From the NCBI RefSeq assembly GCF_020179385.1, contig NZ_JAIBLJ010000002.1, positions 1 through 64,000 of the forward strand: a DNA stretch of 64,000 nucleotides. Reading direction: 5' to 3'. The DNA is from Alkalihalobacillus sp. YIM B00296 (GTDB taxonomy: Bacteria > Bacillota > Bacilli > Bacillales > Fictibacillaceae). Below, piece by piece: positions 46,022-55,698 of the stretch; within the stretch, counting starts at the first letter, position 1; each line of letters begins with the position of its first letter. A program made the translations under genes and the position numbers. The notes under the pieces are model-generated. The model worked only from the letters and a program-made list of their open reading frames with translations. It was not told the DNA's origin and did no database searches.

Positions 46022-46294
46022 TTATCGCTCACTTTCCTGGTGTTGTGCCAAATAGGATTTTACGAGTTCCTCAATCAATTCATCCCGTTCAATTTTTCGG
46101 ATTTTGCTTCTGGCATCATTATGGCGAGGAATATAAGCTGGATCGCCTGATAAAAGGTATCCTACGATCTGGTTGATCGGATTGTATCCTTTTTCTTGCA
46201 GTGAGTCGTATACTGACAACAAAACATGCTTGACGTTCGCATCCATCGAGTCGTCTTGAAAATTGAACTTTACCGTCTTGTCAAATGAGCTCAT
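46022..46294 (-). CDS. ireB: IreB-family regulatory phosphoprotein
   Basis: A 90-aa small protein (B. subtilis YrzL). It starts [20 protein letters not shown] at ATG 46292-46294 after AGAGAGG; a longer frame to 46348 lacks a site. The N-terminal TVKF segment holds the threonine that is phosphorylated by the PASTA kinase in Enterococcus IreB, and [20 protein letters not shown] is strongly conserved. It is cotranscribed with alaS and ruvX. Confidence 0.92.
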   Translation of the reverse strand: MSSFDKTVKFNFQDDSMDANVKHVLLSVYDSLQEKGYNPINQIVGYLLSGDPAYIPRHNDARSKIRKIERDELIEELVKSYLAQHQESER

Positions 46295-46368
46295 CTTGAC
46301 ACCTCTCTTTAGCGTTTGATTGGGAAACCTCTGCTTTTCTACCTTCATTGTACATTATACATACAGGT

Positions 46369-49008
46369 TTAGGAAATGGATTTGACCAATTCGTAAACAT
46401 AATTTAATGCGTCTTCCAGCTTTTCAGGTTGTTTCCCACCAGCTTGAGCCATGTCTGGTCGTCCACCTCCGCCACCTCCGCAACGGGTGGCTACTTCTTT
46501 TACAATTTTACCTGCATGATAGCCTTCTTTCGTTAAATTTTCCGTAACTCCTGCAACAATATTCACTTTTTCATTATGAGCAGAGCCAAGGACAACCACA
46601 CCACTTCCGATTTTGTTTTTCAAATCATCGACAATCGAACGCAAATTGTTCATATCACTTGCAGAAACTTTTTTAGCCAATACTTTTACACCATTGATTT
46701 CTTCAGCATGATCCATCAGCGAACCAGCTTCAATATTCGCAAGTTTCCCTTTCAGTGATTCATTTTCTCTTTGCAAATCTTTAATTTGGGATTGAATTGC
46801 CCCGACTTTTGCTGGTACATCATTCAAATTTGCTTTTAAAGCTTCCGCAGTATCCTTCAGGATTTGTACTTGTCCTGTCATATGGCGGTATGCACCTTCA
46901 CTTGTGACGGCTTCGATCCTGCGTGTCCCAGCACCAATACCTGTTTCGGCTATGATTTTGAACAACCCGATTTCTGCCGTATTTGCAACGTGGCAACCAC
47001 CACAAAGTTCAAGACTGTAATCGCCAACTTTTACGACACGTACTTCACTTCCGTATTTTTCACCGAAAAGCGCCATTGCTCCCATCGCCTTGGCTTCTTC
47101 AATCGGCTTGACCATTTTTTCTACAGGAATCGTACTCCAGATTTTTTCATTGACGACCGATTCGATCTTTTCCAATTCCTCTGGACTGATCTGATTGAAG
47201 TGTGAGAAGTCAAACCGCAAACGATTCGGAGTCACGAGCGAACCAGCTTGATTGACATGTTTACCTAGGACATCTTTAAGAGCCTGATGCAGCAGATGAG
47301 TTGCGGTATGGTTTTTGATGATACCGGCACGGCTGATTTCATTGACAGTTGCTTCAATCGTATCATCCACTTTCAATTCACCTTTTTCAATATAGACCGT
47401 ATGGAGGTTTTGGCCGTTCGGTGCTTTTTGGACATCTTTAACGACAGCAAGCACCTTGTCATTTTCCAATGTTCCCTTATCAGCAATCTGCCCCCCGCTC
47501 TCTGCATAAAACGGTGTATGTTCAAGAATGACGAGAACTTCTTCACCAGCTTCTGCTTTACTGACTACATCGCTTCCTTTTACAATCACACTTACCTTGG
47601 AGGAACCATGAAGATGGTCATAACCGATGAATTCACTCGCTGTTTTGATATCACTTAGAACCCCGCTTTGGACTTGCATGGATCCTGTGTCTTGCCGAGC
47701 CGAACGTGCACGCTCCCGCTGGGCTTCCATTTCGATCTCGAATTGTTCGCGACTGACTTTCAAGCCCTCCTCTTCCACATATTCTTCCGTTAATTCGAAA
47801 GGAAATCCATACGTATCATATAATTTGAAAGCGTCTGATCCTGAAAGTTCATTTTTCCCGATCTCTTTTGCATTTTTCATCATTTCGGATAGAATCGCCA
47901 AGCCTTCATTGATGGTTTCATGGAACCGTTCTTCCTCATTTTTGACCACTTTTTGGATGAAATCTGAATTTTCTAGGACGTTCGGATAGAAATCTTTCAT
48001 GACCTCAGCTACGACAGGAACAAGTTCAAACATGAACGGTTTACTGATGTTCAATTGTTTAGCAAATCGGATCGCTCTCCGGATAAGACGTCGTAATACA
48101 TAGCCCCGCCCTTCGTTTGAAGGTAATGCCCCGTCTGCTACTGCAAATGTGACTGTGCGGATATGGTCAGCAATTACTTTGAAGGCAGTATCATGCTCGG
48201 AGTCTTTCCCGTATTCGATCCCTGAAATTTTTTCCGTTGCTTCAATCATTGGCATGAACAAGTCTGTTTCATAGTTCGTTGGCGCATCCTGCAGTGCACA
48301 AATGACCCGTTCAAGCCCCATTCCGGTATCGATGTTTTTCTTAGGCAGCGGTGTATAGCTTCCATCAGGATTATGATTATATTGGGAAAATACAAGGTTC
48401 CAGATTTCTAGGTGACGTTCGTTTTCACCACCTGGGAAAAGTTCAGGATCATTCGGGTCATTTCCGTATTTCTCACCACGGTCATAAAAGATCTCCGTAT
48501 TCGGTCCACTCGGTCCTTCACCGATATCCCAGAAATTTTCCTCTAAACGGATGATCTTTTCCTTCGGAAGGCCGATTTCGTTATGCCAGATGTCGTGTGC
48601 TTCATCATCCTCTGGGTGGATCGTTACTGCAAGTTTTTTAGGATCGATTCCGAGCCATCTTTCGTCAGTCAAAAATTCCCAAGCCCAATGGATCGCTTCT
48701 TTTTTGAAGTAATCCCCGATAGAAAAGTTTCCAAGCATTTCGAAGAATGTATGGTGTCGGGCCGTTTTCCCTACATTCTCGATATCATTTGTACGTATGG
48801 ATTTCTGTGCATTGACGATACGTGGGTTTTCTGGAACCACACGGCCATCAAAGTATTTCTTTAACGTTGCAACCCCGCTGTTGATCCATAGTAATGAAGG
48901 GTCTTCATGTGGGACAAGGGATGCACTTGGTTCGACCTTATGTCCTTTTTCTTTGAAGAAATCCAAATACATTTGTCTTACATCAGCTGAAGTCAGTGTT
49001 TTCATCAT
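46369..49008 (-). CDS. alaS: Alanyl-tRNA synthetase
   Basis: An 879-aa class II synthetase that charges tRNA-Ala. The catalytic core (about residues 1-370) includes [20 protein letters not shown] and [12 protein letters not shown]; the editing domain (about 560-720) has the zinc motif [11 protein letters not shown] and the later CGGCHV; a coiled coil (about 740-780) and the C-terminal C-Ala domain with [17 protein letters not shown] follow. Two ATGs stand in tandem at the start behind AGGAGGG. It is controlled by an alanine T-box leader at 49060-49304. Confidence 0.97.
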   Translation of the reverse strand: MMKTLTSADVRQMYLDFFKEKGHKVEPSASLVPHEDPSLLWINSGVATLKKYFDGRVVPENPRIVNAQKSIRTNDIENVGKTARHHTFFEMLGNFSIGDYFKKEAIHWAWEFLTDERWLGIDPKKLAVTIHPEDDEAHDIWHNEIGLPKEKIIRLEENFWDIGEGPSGPNTEIFYDRGEKYGNDPNDPELFPGGENERHLEIWNLVFSQYNHNPDGSYTPLPKKNIDTGMGLERVICALQDAPTNYETDLFMPMIEATEKISGIEYGKDSEHDTAFKVIADHIRTVTFAVADGALPSNEGRGYVLRRLIRRAIRFAKQLNISKPFMFELVPVVAEVMKDFYPNVLENSDFIQKVVKNEEERFHETINEGLAILSEMMKNAKEIGKNELSGSDAFKLYDTYGFPFELTEEYVEEEGLKVSREQFEIEMEAQRERARSARQDTGSMQVQSGVLSDIKTASEFIGYDHLHGSSKVSVIVKGSDVVSKAEAGEEVLVILEHTPFYAESGGQIADKGTLENDKVLAVVKDVQKAPNGQNLHTVYIEKGELKVDDTIEATVNEISRAGIIKNHTATHLLHQALKDVLGKHVNQAGSLVTPNRLRFDFSHFNQISPEELEKIESVVNEKIWSTIPVEKMVKPIEEAKAMGAMALFGEKYGSEVRVVKVGDYSLELCGGCHVANTAEIGLFKIIAETGIGAGTRRIEAVTSEGAYRHMTGQVQILKDTAEALKANLNDVPAKVGAIQSQIKDLQRENESLKGKLANIEAGSLMDHAEEINGVKVLAKKVSASDMNNLRSIVDDLKNKIGSGVVVLGSAHNEKVNIVAGVTENLTKEGYHAGKIVKEVATRCGGGGGGRPDMAQAGGKQPEKLEDALNYVYELVKSIS

Positions 49009-49059
49009 TGATTCCCTCCTATTTTCGTTTTGAAATCGAATCAGCTTTTTTAGGCAAAC

Positions 49060-49304
49060 AAAAAACTCTCATCCTCAAAACAGGGACGAGAGTTATCACG
49101 CGGTACCACCCTGGTTATGAATACAAATGTGCATTCATCACCTCGACACATTAACGGTGTGCGCCGGCAGGGTTTGCCTGCATTCCGGATCAGCGTTCAG
49201 TCAATCTTCATCCAGAACCTCTCTCAGCCTGGGAGGTTCTTCTCTGCAAGGAAGGGCTTTGACTTACTCATTCCATCATCACTTTACATATACATGTTCT
49301 GCTG
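49060..49304 (-). promoter_or_regulatory. T-box riboswitch (alanine) upstream of alaS
   Basis: The leader carries the T-box consensus AGGGTGGTACCGCG (49099-49112, minus strand), which pairs with the uncharged tRNA acceptor end, followed by a terminator hairpin AACTCTC/GAGAGTT (49064-49094) with a T-run. In Stem I the context CTGAACGCTGATCC offers the specifier codon GCT (49192-49194), an alanine codon, matching the gene. Uncharged tRNA-Ala would favour the antiterminator and so raise alaS expression. Confidence 0.92.
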
Positions 49305-49310
49305 TCGTTA

Positions 49311-49340
49311 ATTATAGACTTTAATTTTCAGCATTGTCAA
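49311..49340 (-). promoter_or_regulatory. Consensus sigma-A promoter of the alaS T-box transcript
   Basis: TTGACA (49335-49340) and TATAAT (49311-49316), both perfect, 18 bp apart, reading on the minus strand. The -35 hexamer lies inside the last codons of the upstream AI-2E-family gene. The predicted start is near 49304, at the 5' side of the T-box leader. Confidence 0.9.
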
Positions 49341-50400
49341 CATTTCTAAAATGTTCTCTTGCATGGTGGAAGATGACTTTTCCAACTGCAAACAACGGAA
49401 CAGCAAGCAATAACCCGACGATCCCTCCGATTTCCCCACCGATCAAGAGGGCAAAAATGATTCCGATCGGATGGATGTGCAATGTTTTACCGACGATCAA
49501 CGGTCCAAGGATATTTCCTTCGATGAATTGAAGGATGATGATGATTCCTATGACGATCAATAGTTTATTGACTGAAATCGTAGCAGCAATCAAGGCAACA
49601 GGCACGGCCCCTAAGATAGGCCCGAAATAAGGAATGAAATCCGTGACACCAATGATGATGCCAAGAATGATTGGATAAGGGATCCCCACTATCCAGAACG
49701 AGGCGATTCCGAGTACAGCCAATATACAAGCTACTGTCAATTGGCCCCGTATGTAGTTCCCCAACGACACATCAATATCATCAATGATCTTCTTTCCCGG
49801 TTCCTGCCACTTTTTCGGCGTTATGTTCCACATTGCCCTGCTAATCCCTTTGAAATCTTTAAGCATATAAAAAACGAGGAAAGGAATGACGACCCATGCG
49901 AACAGATTACGCCAGAATCCCTTAATCGTTCCGAGTACACCAGCAATCAATCCTTTCAAGTACTTCTCTATCGAGTTCAGCGTCTTTTCAAACTCGATAT
50001 GAACAGCTTCCGGGAGATTGTCGGTATGTTCGTAAAATTCCATGACCCAGGTGCGATAGGTTTCCGATAAATAAGGCAATTGGTCACTCAGATCCTTCAG
50101 TTGGCCAATCAGATAAGGCACACTTTTAAAAAGCAGGAATCCTATACCTCCAAAAAAGGTAAGATAAATGATCAAAATAGCAATTGATCGTGGAATCCCC
50201 CTTCTATGAATCCACTCTACGATAGGATGTAAGAGATACGTGATGAAGAGTGCAATGAAAAAAGGCAGGAATACTACAAGGAGGATATCAAGGATCGGAT
50301 CCCAAAAAGGTTTCAGTTTCATGAGGACAAAGGCACATAATAAAACCAATAAGACTATCCCAAGCCTTACCAGTGCTTCAATTGTAAAAAGTTTCTTCAT
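49321..50400 (-). CDS. yrrI: AI-2E family transporter (YrrI-like)
   Basis: A 359-aa membrane protein of the PerM/AI-2E exporter family with about eight membrane segments, e.g. FLPFFIALFITYLLHPIVEW near the start and GVTDFIPYFGPILGAVPVAL and ILGPLIVGKTLHIHPIGIIF in the conserved C-terminal half. The start MKKLFTIEALVRLG at ATG 50398-50400 is preferred over the upstream extension. In B. subtilis yrrI lies just upstream of alaS as here. Members have been linked to autoinducer-2, Na+/H+ exchange or organic acid transport; the substrate is unknown. Confidence 0.88.
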   Translation of the reverse strand: MKKLFTIEALVRLGIVLLVLLCAFVLMKLKPFWDPILDILLVVFLPFFIALFITYLLHPIVEWIHRRGIPRSIAILIIYLTFFGGIGFLLFKSVPYLIGQLKDLSDQLPYLSETYRTWVMEFYEHTDNLPEAVHIEFEKTLNSIEKYLKGLIAGVLGTIKGFWRNLFAWVVIPFLVFYMLKDFKGISRAMWNITPKKWQEPGKKIIDDIDVSLGNYIRGQLTVACILAVLGIASFWIVGIPYPIILGIIIGVTDFIPYFGPILGAVPVALIAATISVNKLLIVIGIIIILQFIEGNILGPLIVGKTLHIHPIGIIFALLIGGEIGGIVGLLLAVPLFAVGKVIFHHAREHFRNVDNAEN

Positions 50401-50532
50401 AAGCGCCACCGGATCTCTTCCCAATATTCTCGTACCTTTAACGTACGCTTAAATGAACACCCTATTCATCTCCATGAAGAAAACTTGTCAAAAGCAGGCC
50501 TATAAGCATATTAGCCTTAAAAGCATTTAATT

Positions 50533-50728
50533 AGGCTCTGTTCTTCTTTTATATTGATTTTTAGCGGAATTCACTCCCTTTCCGTTCGGGCGAAAGAAAA
50601 GTGGAAGCGACCCGCCTAGTCAGTAGGTCGCTGCGGGGTCTCGCCTGGCTCGCTTTCCCGCAGGAGTGTCGTGAATTTCCCTGTGAAACTTTTCTTATCA
50701 ACATTAAAATTATATTTTAACAAAGCTA
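50533..50728 (+). mobile_element. MITE-like repeat element, copy 2 (about 195 bp)
   Basis: Left end GGCTCTGTTCTTCTTTTATA and right end AACAAAGC form imperfect inverted repeats, with a second inverted pair GGAATTCACTCC (50568 on) and GGAGTGTCGTGAATTTCC. The middle contains GGTCGCTGCGGGGTCTCGCC. It matches copy 1 at 44957 and lies between the yrrI gene and the terminator of the YrzQ-like gene. TA flanks both ends (50532-50533 and 50727-50728), possibly a target duplication. It fills most of the 368-bp gap between the two genes. Confidence 0.7.
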
Positions 50729-50733
50729 AAGTA

Positions 50734-50763
50734 AAAAGAACTGACATTCAATTGAACGCCAGT
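50734..50763 (-). terminator. Terminator of the YrzQ-like gene
   Basis: An imperfect 24-nt palindrome (50740-50763) is followed on the minus strand by TTCTTTTTAC. It starts 5 bp after the TGA of the small gene. Confidence 0.65.
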
Positions 50764-50768
50764 CCTCA

Positions 50769-50921
50769 TCAAGAAATCGCTTTAGCAATTCTTTTGCGAA
50801 ACCGTTTCATCTTCCTACCCGAAAACAAACGATTTCTCCTCATGTCTTTTCCGTATAATGATTTGATAAAATAGGCGCCGGCACAGGTCGTTGCTATAGT
50901 CATGATTGTACGATTCACCAT
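50769..50921 (-). CDS. DUF3918/YrzQ-like small protein (50 aa)
   Basis: ATG 50919-50921 to TGA 50769-50771 encodes a 50-aa protein: a hydrophobic N-terminus (MVNRTIMTIATTCAGAYFIK) followed by a strongly basic tail with FSGRKMKRFRKRIAKAIS. Short Ala-rich membrane or amphipathic segment plus basic tail is the pattern of YrzQ/DUF3918, and B. subtilis has yrzQ in the corresponding region. The ribosome-binding site (GGATGG) is weak. It has its own terminator. Confidence 0.6.
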   Translation of the reverse strand: MVNRTIMTIATTCAGAYFIKSLYGKDMRRNRLFSGRKMKRFRKRIAKAIS

Positions 50922-50943
50922 TTAACACCATCCCAGTTTGAAG

Positions 50944-51132
50944 TTACATCGAAATACTTAGATCGTCATCATCGAACAGATCATCTAAAGAAGTCAAACT
51001 GCCGTCTTCCTCGACTTGATTGAGAGCAAGCTTGCCATCAACAGCTGTCAGTTCGATGAAACATCCCCAACAATAATATTGATCAACCCCGATTTTGCCT
51101 AAATCTTTGCACTGGCAGTTGGGACATCTCAT
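50944..51132 (-). CDS. Small zinc-ribbon protein (62 aa)
   Basis: ATG 51130-51132 opens MRCPNCQCKDLGKIGVDQYY and then CWGCFIEL: CPxCxC and CWGC give two cysteine pairs 17 residues apart, a zinc ribbon. The C-terminal half is acidic (DDLFDDDDLSISM). AGGAGG lies upstream. It lies between recD2 and the YrzQ-like gene. Probably cytoplasmic; the partner is unknown. Confidence 0.7.
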   Translation of the reverse strand: MRCPNCQCKDLGKIGVDQYYCWGCFIELTAVDGKLALNQVEEDGSLTSLDDLFDDDDLSISM

Positions 51133-51203
51133 GTTCGTTCCTCCTCTTGAATAAATCAAAAAGTGCTACGAATAGGATGTCCCGCTTTATCTTATTTTAT
51201 ACG

Positions 51204-53498
51204 CTACTGCTTAGACCCGTTGATGAGAGAGGTTTCAACTGTTTCTCTTATTTTTTTGCTGAGATGGGAATTTCGATTCCCTGAGTCATTTTGTTGTACT
51301 GCTCTTTCCAACGCATCCATTTCACCACAAAGGATCAAATATTCTTTGCTTCTCGTCACTGCAGTGTAAATCAAATTTCGCCGCAGCATCCGGTAATACG
51401 CTTTTACAATCGGCAATACGACGATCGGGAATTCGCTCCCTTGCGATTTATGGATAGAACAGCAATAGGCATGGGTGATCTGGTTGAGGTCCGTCTTTTT
51501 GAACGTCACTTCAATACCGTCAAAAGAGATGATGATCTGATCTTCTTTATCAGCCGTTTCTTTTGCATAGATGATCGAGACGATTTCTCCGATATCCCCA
51601 TTGAAAATCTGCTCTTCTGGTACATTGACAAGCTGGAGAACTTTATCGCCAACACGGTAAATCGATTGAAAATACTCGATTTCTTTTTTCTGTTCATGGG
51701 GAGGATTGAACATGGCCTGTAATTCTTTGTTAAGTTCATCTATTCCAGCACGCCCTCTGTACATCGGCGCTAAAACTTGGACATCCTTTGCTGTGTATCC
51801 TTTTGTCATAGCGCTTTTACAAACTTGGAGGACCGCTTTTGTAACTTGATCCTGAGAACACGGAAAAAAGCGGCGGTCGTATTGGGGATCTCTGAGATCC
51901 TCTGGCAGAGCACCTTTCTTCATTTCGTGAGCCAACTGTACAATGGTAGATCCTTTTGCTTGCCGATAAATTTCATCAAGCCTAACGGTCGGTATAACTT
52001 TTGAATTGATGAAATCCTTCAGGACCTGTCCTGGACTCACCGAGGGAAGCTGGTCTTCATCGCCAACCATGATCACCTGGATCTCTTCAGGTAAAGCATC
52101 AAATAAACGATACGCTAGACGGACATCGACCATGGACATTTCATCGATTATCAAAAGCCGCCCGGCAATCGGATTTTCTTCATGATGTTCAAATCCACTG
52201 CCACCTTTCCAACCAAGCAAGCGATGGATCGTAACTGCCGGGAGTCCGGTTGATTCACTCATCCGTTTTGCAGCACGTCCGGTCGGCGCGACTAGTAGGA
52301 AGGGAAATTCGTCATCTTTGTACTGCTGTATATCCAATGAAAGGCCATGAATTTCGGCGTATGTTTCAATGATGCCTTTAATGACTGTCGTTTTTCCAGT
52401 ACCCGGTCCCCCCGTCAAAATCATCATTGGGGAAATAAGCGCCTTATAAATCGCATCCTTCTGAGCTCCTGCATATTCGATTCCCTGGTTTTCTTCAAGC
52501 GCACCGAGTGCATTGTAAAAGTCCGACAGTTCTATACGGTCATATTCGTCCTGTTTCAATAAACGTTCAAGCTTTTGGATCAAACCATACTCTGCAAAAT
52601 AAAGAGGAGGGAGATAAGCGTTTTCATCCTTGATGATCACTTTCCCGTCACTGTGTAAAGAAACAATCTCACTGTAAAAATCCATTTCAATGTCCCGCGG
52701 ATTATTAAAGAGCAACTTTTTTGTTTCTTCTATCAGTTCTTCAACTTCTAGGTACGTATGTCCGTGCTGGTTGCAGAGTTCTTTTAGGTTATAGAGAAGA
52801 CCAGCTTGAACACGCTCTGAAGAAGTTTTCTCGATCCCTAAAGCATTCCCTAGTTCATCTGCTCTTCGAAAACCGATTCCGTCTATATCATAAATCAGTT
52901 GATAGGGATTCGACTGGATGACTGAAATGGCTTCTTCTTTATAAGACTGGTAGATTTTCATTGCAATGGCTGGACCGATCCCGTAGCGATGCAATGTACT
53001 CAGTAGCTGCTCAAGACCCTGATGTTCCATCAACGTTTCATGTATAGTCCTTGCTCGTTCTTCCGATAAATCCTCGACTTTATTCAAAACTTCAGGATCC
53101 TCGATGATTTTTGAAAAAGCATCTTCACCAAGGGTACGGATGACCTTTTCCGCGGTCTTTTTCCCAATTCCATGGAACAGATCACTGGAAAGGTATTGAA
53201 CCATACCATCCTCAGTCCGAGGCAGATCTTTCCTGTAAAATTCCACGACAAACTGTTTCCCGTATTTTGGATGGTCCTTCACATCCCCCCAGAAGATATA
53301 CGTCTCTTCTTCCATCAATACAGGAAATGTGCCTACCATGATCATTTCTTTTTCTATCCTGTCTAAATTGGATTCCTTTGTTGATACTTTTAATACCGAA
53401 TAAAAAGTATCATTATTTTGATAGATGACGTGAAGGATAGAACCTTTCACATATCGTTTTTCATCTGTTTTTAAATCAAAATGGCCTTGTAACTCCAT
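51204..53498 (-). CDS. recD2: RecD2 DNA helicase
   Basis: A 764-aa SF1B 5'-3' helicase, the RecD-like type found without RecBC. The N-terminal region (about residues 1-330) has helix-hairpin-helix repeats (FHGIGKKTAEKVI, RYGIGPAIAMKIY, DGIGFRRADELG). The helicase core has Walker A LTGGPGTGKTTVIKGI (363-371 for the loop), Walker B LLIIDEMSMVD, and the late motif AYCCSIHKSQGSEFPIVVLP. It protects replication forks and affects mismatch-repair-related processes in Bacillus. It follows the TPR gene by 12 bp. Confidence 0.95.
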   Translation of the reverse strand: MELQGHFDLKTDEKRYVKGSILHVIYQNNDTFYSVLKVSTKESNLDRIEKEMIMVGTFPVLMEEETYIFWGDVKDHPKYGKQFVVEFYRKDLPRTEDGMVQYLSSDLFHGIGKKTAEKVIRTLGEDAFSKIIEDPEVLNKVEDLSEERARTIHETLMEHQGLEQLLSTLHRYGIGPAIAMKIYQSYKEEAISVIQSNPYQLIYDIDGIGFRRADELGNALGIEKTSSERVQAGLLYNLKELCNQHGHTYLEVEELIEETKKLLFNNPRDIEMDFYSEIVSLHSDGKVIIKDENAYLPPLYFAEYGLIQKLERLLKQDEYDRIELSDFYNALGALEENQGIEYAGAQKDAIYKALISPMMILTGGPGTGKTTVIKGIIETYAEIHGLSLDIQQYKDDEFPFLLVAPTGRAAKRMSESTGLPAVTIHRLLGWKGGSGFEHHEENPIAGRLLIIDEMSMVDVRLAYRLFDALPEEIQVIMVGDEDQLPSVSPGQVLKDFINSKVIPTVRLDEIYRQAKGSTIVQLAHEMKKGALPEDLRDPQYDRRFFPCSQDQVTKAVLQVCKSAMTKGYTAKDVQVLAPMYRGRAGIDELNKELQAMFNPPHEQKKEIEYFQSIYRVGDKVLQLVNVPEEQIFNGDIGEIVSIIYAKETADKEDQIIISFDGIEVTFKKTDLNQITHAYCCSIHKSQGSEFPIVVLPIVKAYYRMLRRNLIYTAVTRSKEYLILCGEMDALERAVQQNDSGNRNSHLSKKIRETVETSLINGSKQ

Positions 53499-53510
53499 TA
53501 TTTCGCCCCG

Positions 53511-54188
53511 CTACTTTTTGGTTTCAGTGGACTCTTGTAATTCATTGATTTTCTTGATCCCATTATGTGAAAGCAAATGATCGTTTTGACATTCAATCGC
53601 TTTGTTGAACATCCCTTTTGCTTTATGGAGATTTTCTTTGTACAAATATGCTACACCAAGATTATAGTAAGCGTCTGCATGGGTTGTATCAAGCTCGATG
53701 ACATTCTCTAATGCTGTAATGGCTTGCTCGAACAGATTCAGCTTTCCTAGCGTCATTCCATATTGAAACCATGCTTCAGCGTCTTGGTCGTTCTTTTCTG
53801 CCGCTGATTGGAAATGCGGAAGTGCACGCTTGATGTCCCCTAATTGTGAGAAACTCATCCCTAGCATAAAGTGTGAATCTCCATCGGATAGGCCTTTCTT
53901 GACCGCCTCCTGAAACAGGTCAAGTGCATCGTCATACTGCTCAAGCTTATAAAAAATGACACCTGCCCCATAATAGGCAGCAGCCATTGATTCATCCAGA
54001 GAGATGGCTTTATCGAAAAAGCCCATCGCTTTTTCATATTCGCCTACCAGCTCCAGCAAGTTTCCGAAGTTCACATAAATAACCGGATCGTCCGGCTGTT
54101 CTTCAAGAGCACTATGGAAAGCCTTCGCTGCTTCTTCGTATTTTCCTTCTTTCATCAATTGAATTCCGAGTTTATTCTTTTCAGCCAT
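53511..54188 (-). CDS. yrrB: TPR-repeat protein (YrrB-like)
   Basis: A 225-aa protein consisting of about six tetratricopeptide repeats, e.g. GKYEEAAKAFHSALEEQPDD, GEYEKAMGFFDKAISLDESM and LFEQAITALENVIELDTTHA. It has no signal peptide. B. subtilis YrrB, a structurally characterised TPR protein, lies at the same place between mnmA and recD2. TPR domains bind other proteins; the partner is unknown. Confidence 0.9.
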   Translation of the reverse strand: MAEKNKLGIQLMKEGKYEEAAKAFHSALEEQPDDPVIYVNFGNLLELVGEYEKAMGFFDKAISLDESMAAAYYGAGVIFYKLEQYDDALDLFQEAVKKGLSDGDSHFMLGMSFSQLGDIKRALPHFQSAAEKNDQDAEAWFQYGMTLGKLNLFEQAITALENVIELDTTHADAYYNLGVAYLYKENLHKAKGMFNKAIECQNDHLLSHNGIKKINELQESTETKK

Positions 54189-54267
54189 CGTAAGACTCCT
54201 TTTAATCTACTGGGAAGTTTTGAATAAAATCAGTTCGTTCCGGGTTCAAAACCGATTTTTTATGCTC

Positions 54268-54293
54268 AAAAGCGGAAATATCCGCTTTTTTCT
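54268..54293 (-). terminator. Bidirectional hairpin upstream of yrrB
   Basis: A perfect 9-bp stem AAAAGCGGA (54268-54276) with TCCGCTTTT (54281-54289), 4-nt loop, with T-runs available on both strands. It would block mnmA transcripts from entering yrrB. Confidence 0.75.
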
Positions 54294-54327
54294 TTATTGA
54301 AGCCAATCTTTTCAGGTGTCTGAACGG

Positions 54328-54480
54328 TAATTGCACGATTTTGAAATGCATTTGTACGGAAATAAAAATAATTGCACGATTTCAAAGAATGATTGCACGG
54401 CTTGAAGATTGGATTAAGCCAAGTCAAAACGAATTGAATCAATGATCCTGTAATTGCACGAATCGGTCGGGAATTGCAAC
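54328..54480. repeat. Scattered TTGCACG repeats in the mnmA-yrrB gap
   Basis: The word TAATTGCACGATT occurs at 54328 and 54369, GATTGCACGG at 54391, TAATTGCACGAAT at 54451 and a worn copy GAATTGCAAC at 54471, with TTTGTACGG at 54351 as another variant. Spacing is irregular (about 20-60 bp) and the copies are all in one orientation. The 376-bp gap contains no gene besides these and three hairpins. Confidence 0.65.
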
Positions 54481-54513
54481 CAATGAATCAATATGTCGAA
54501 ATCCAAATGGAAA

Positions 54514-54548
54514 GGACCTTGTCAAACTTCCATTTGAAAAGGTCCACT
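54514..54548 (-). terminator. Terminator of mnmA
   Basis: Outer stem GGACCTT (54514-54520 with 54539-54545) and inner TCAAA/TTTGA form a long hairpin followed on the minus strand by TTTCCATTT. It begins 17 bp after the mnmA stop codon. Confidence 0.6.
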
Positions 54549-54564
54549 CCTGTCCATGCTCATT

Positions 54565-55698
<1,134 letters not shown>

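Noticed and set aside
47627-47989. 120-codon plus-strand ORF inside alaS
   Set aside because: Antisense shadow of a highly conserved synthetase gene; Ser-rich composition is typical of such artefacts.
54328-54480. CRISPR array at the TTGCACG repeats
   Set aside because: The repeats are only about 10-13 bp, unevenly spaced and degenerate, and no cas genes are in the window.
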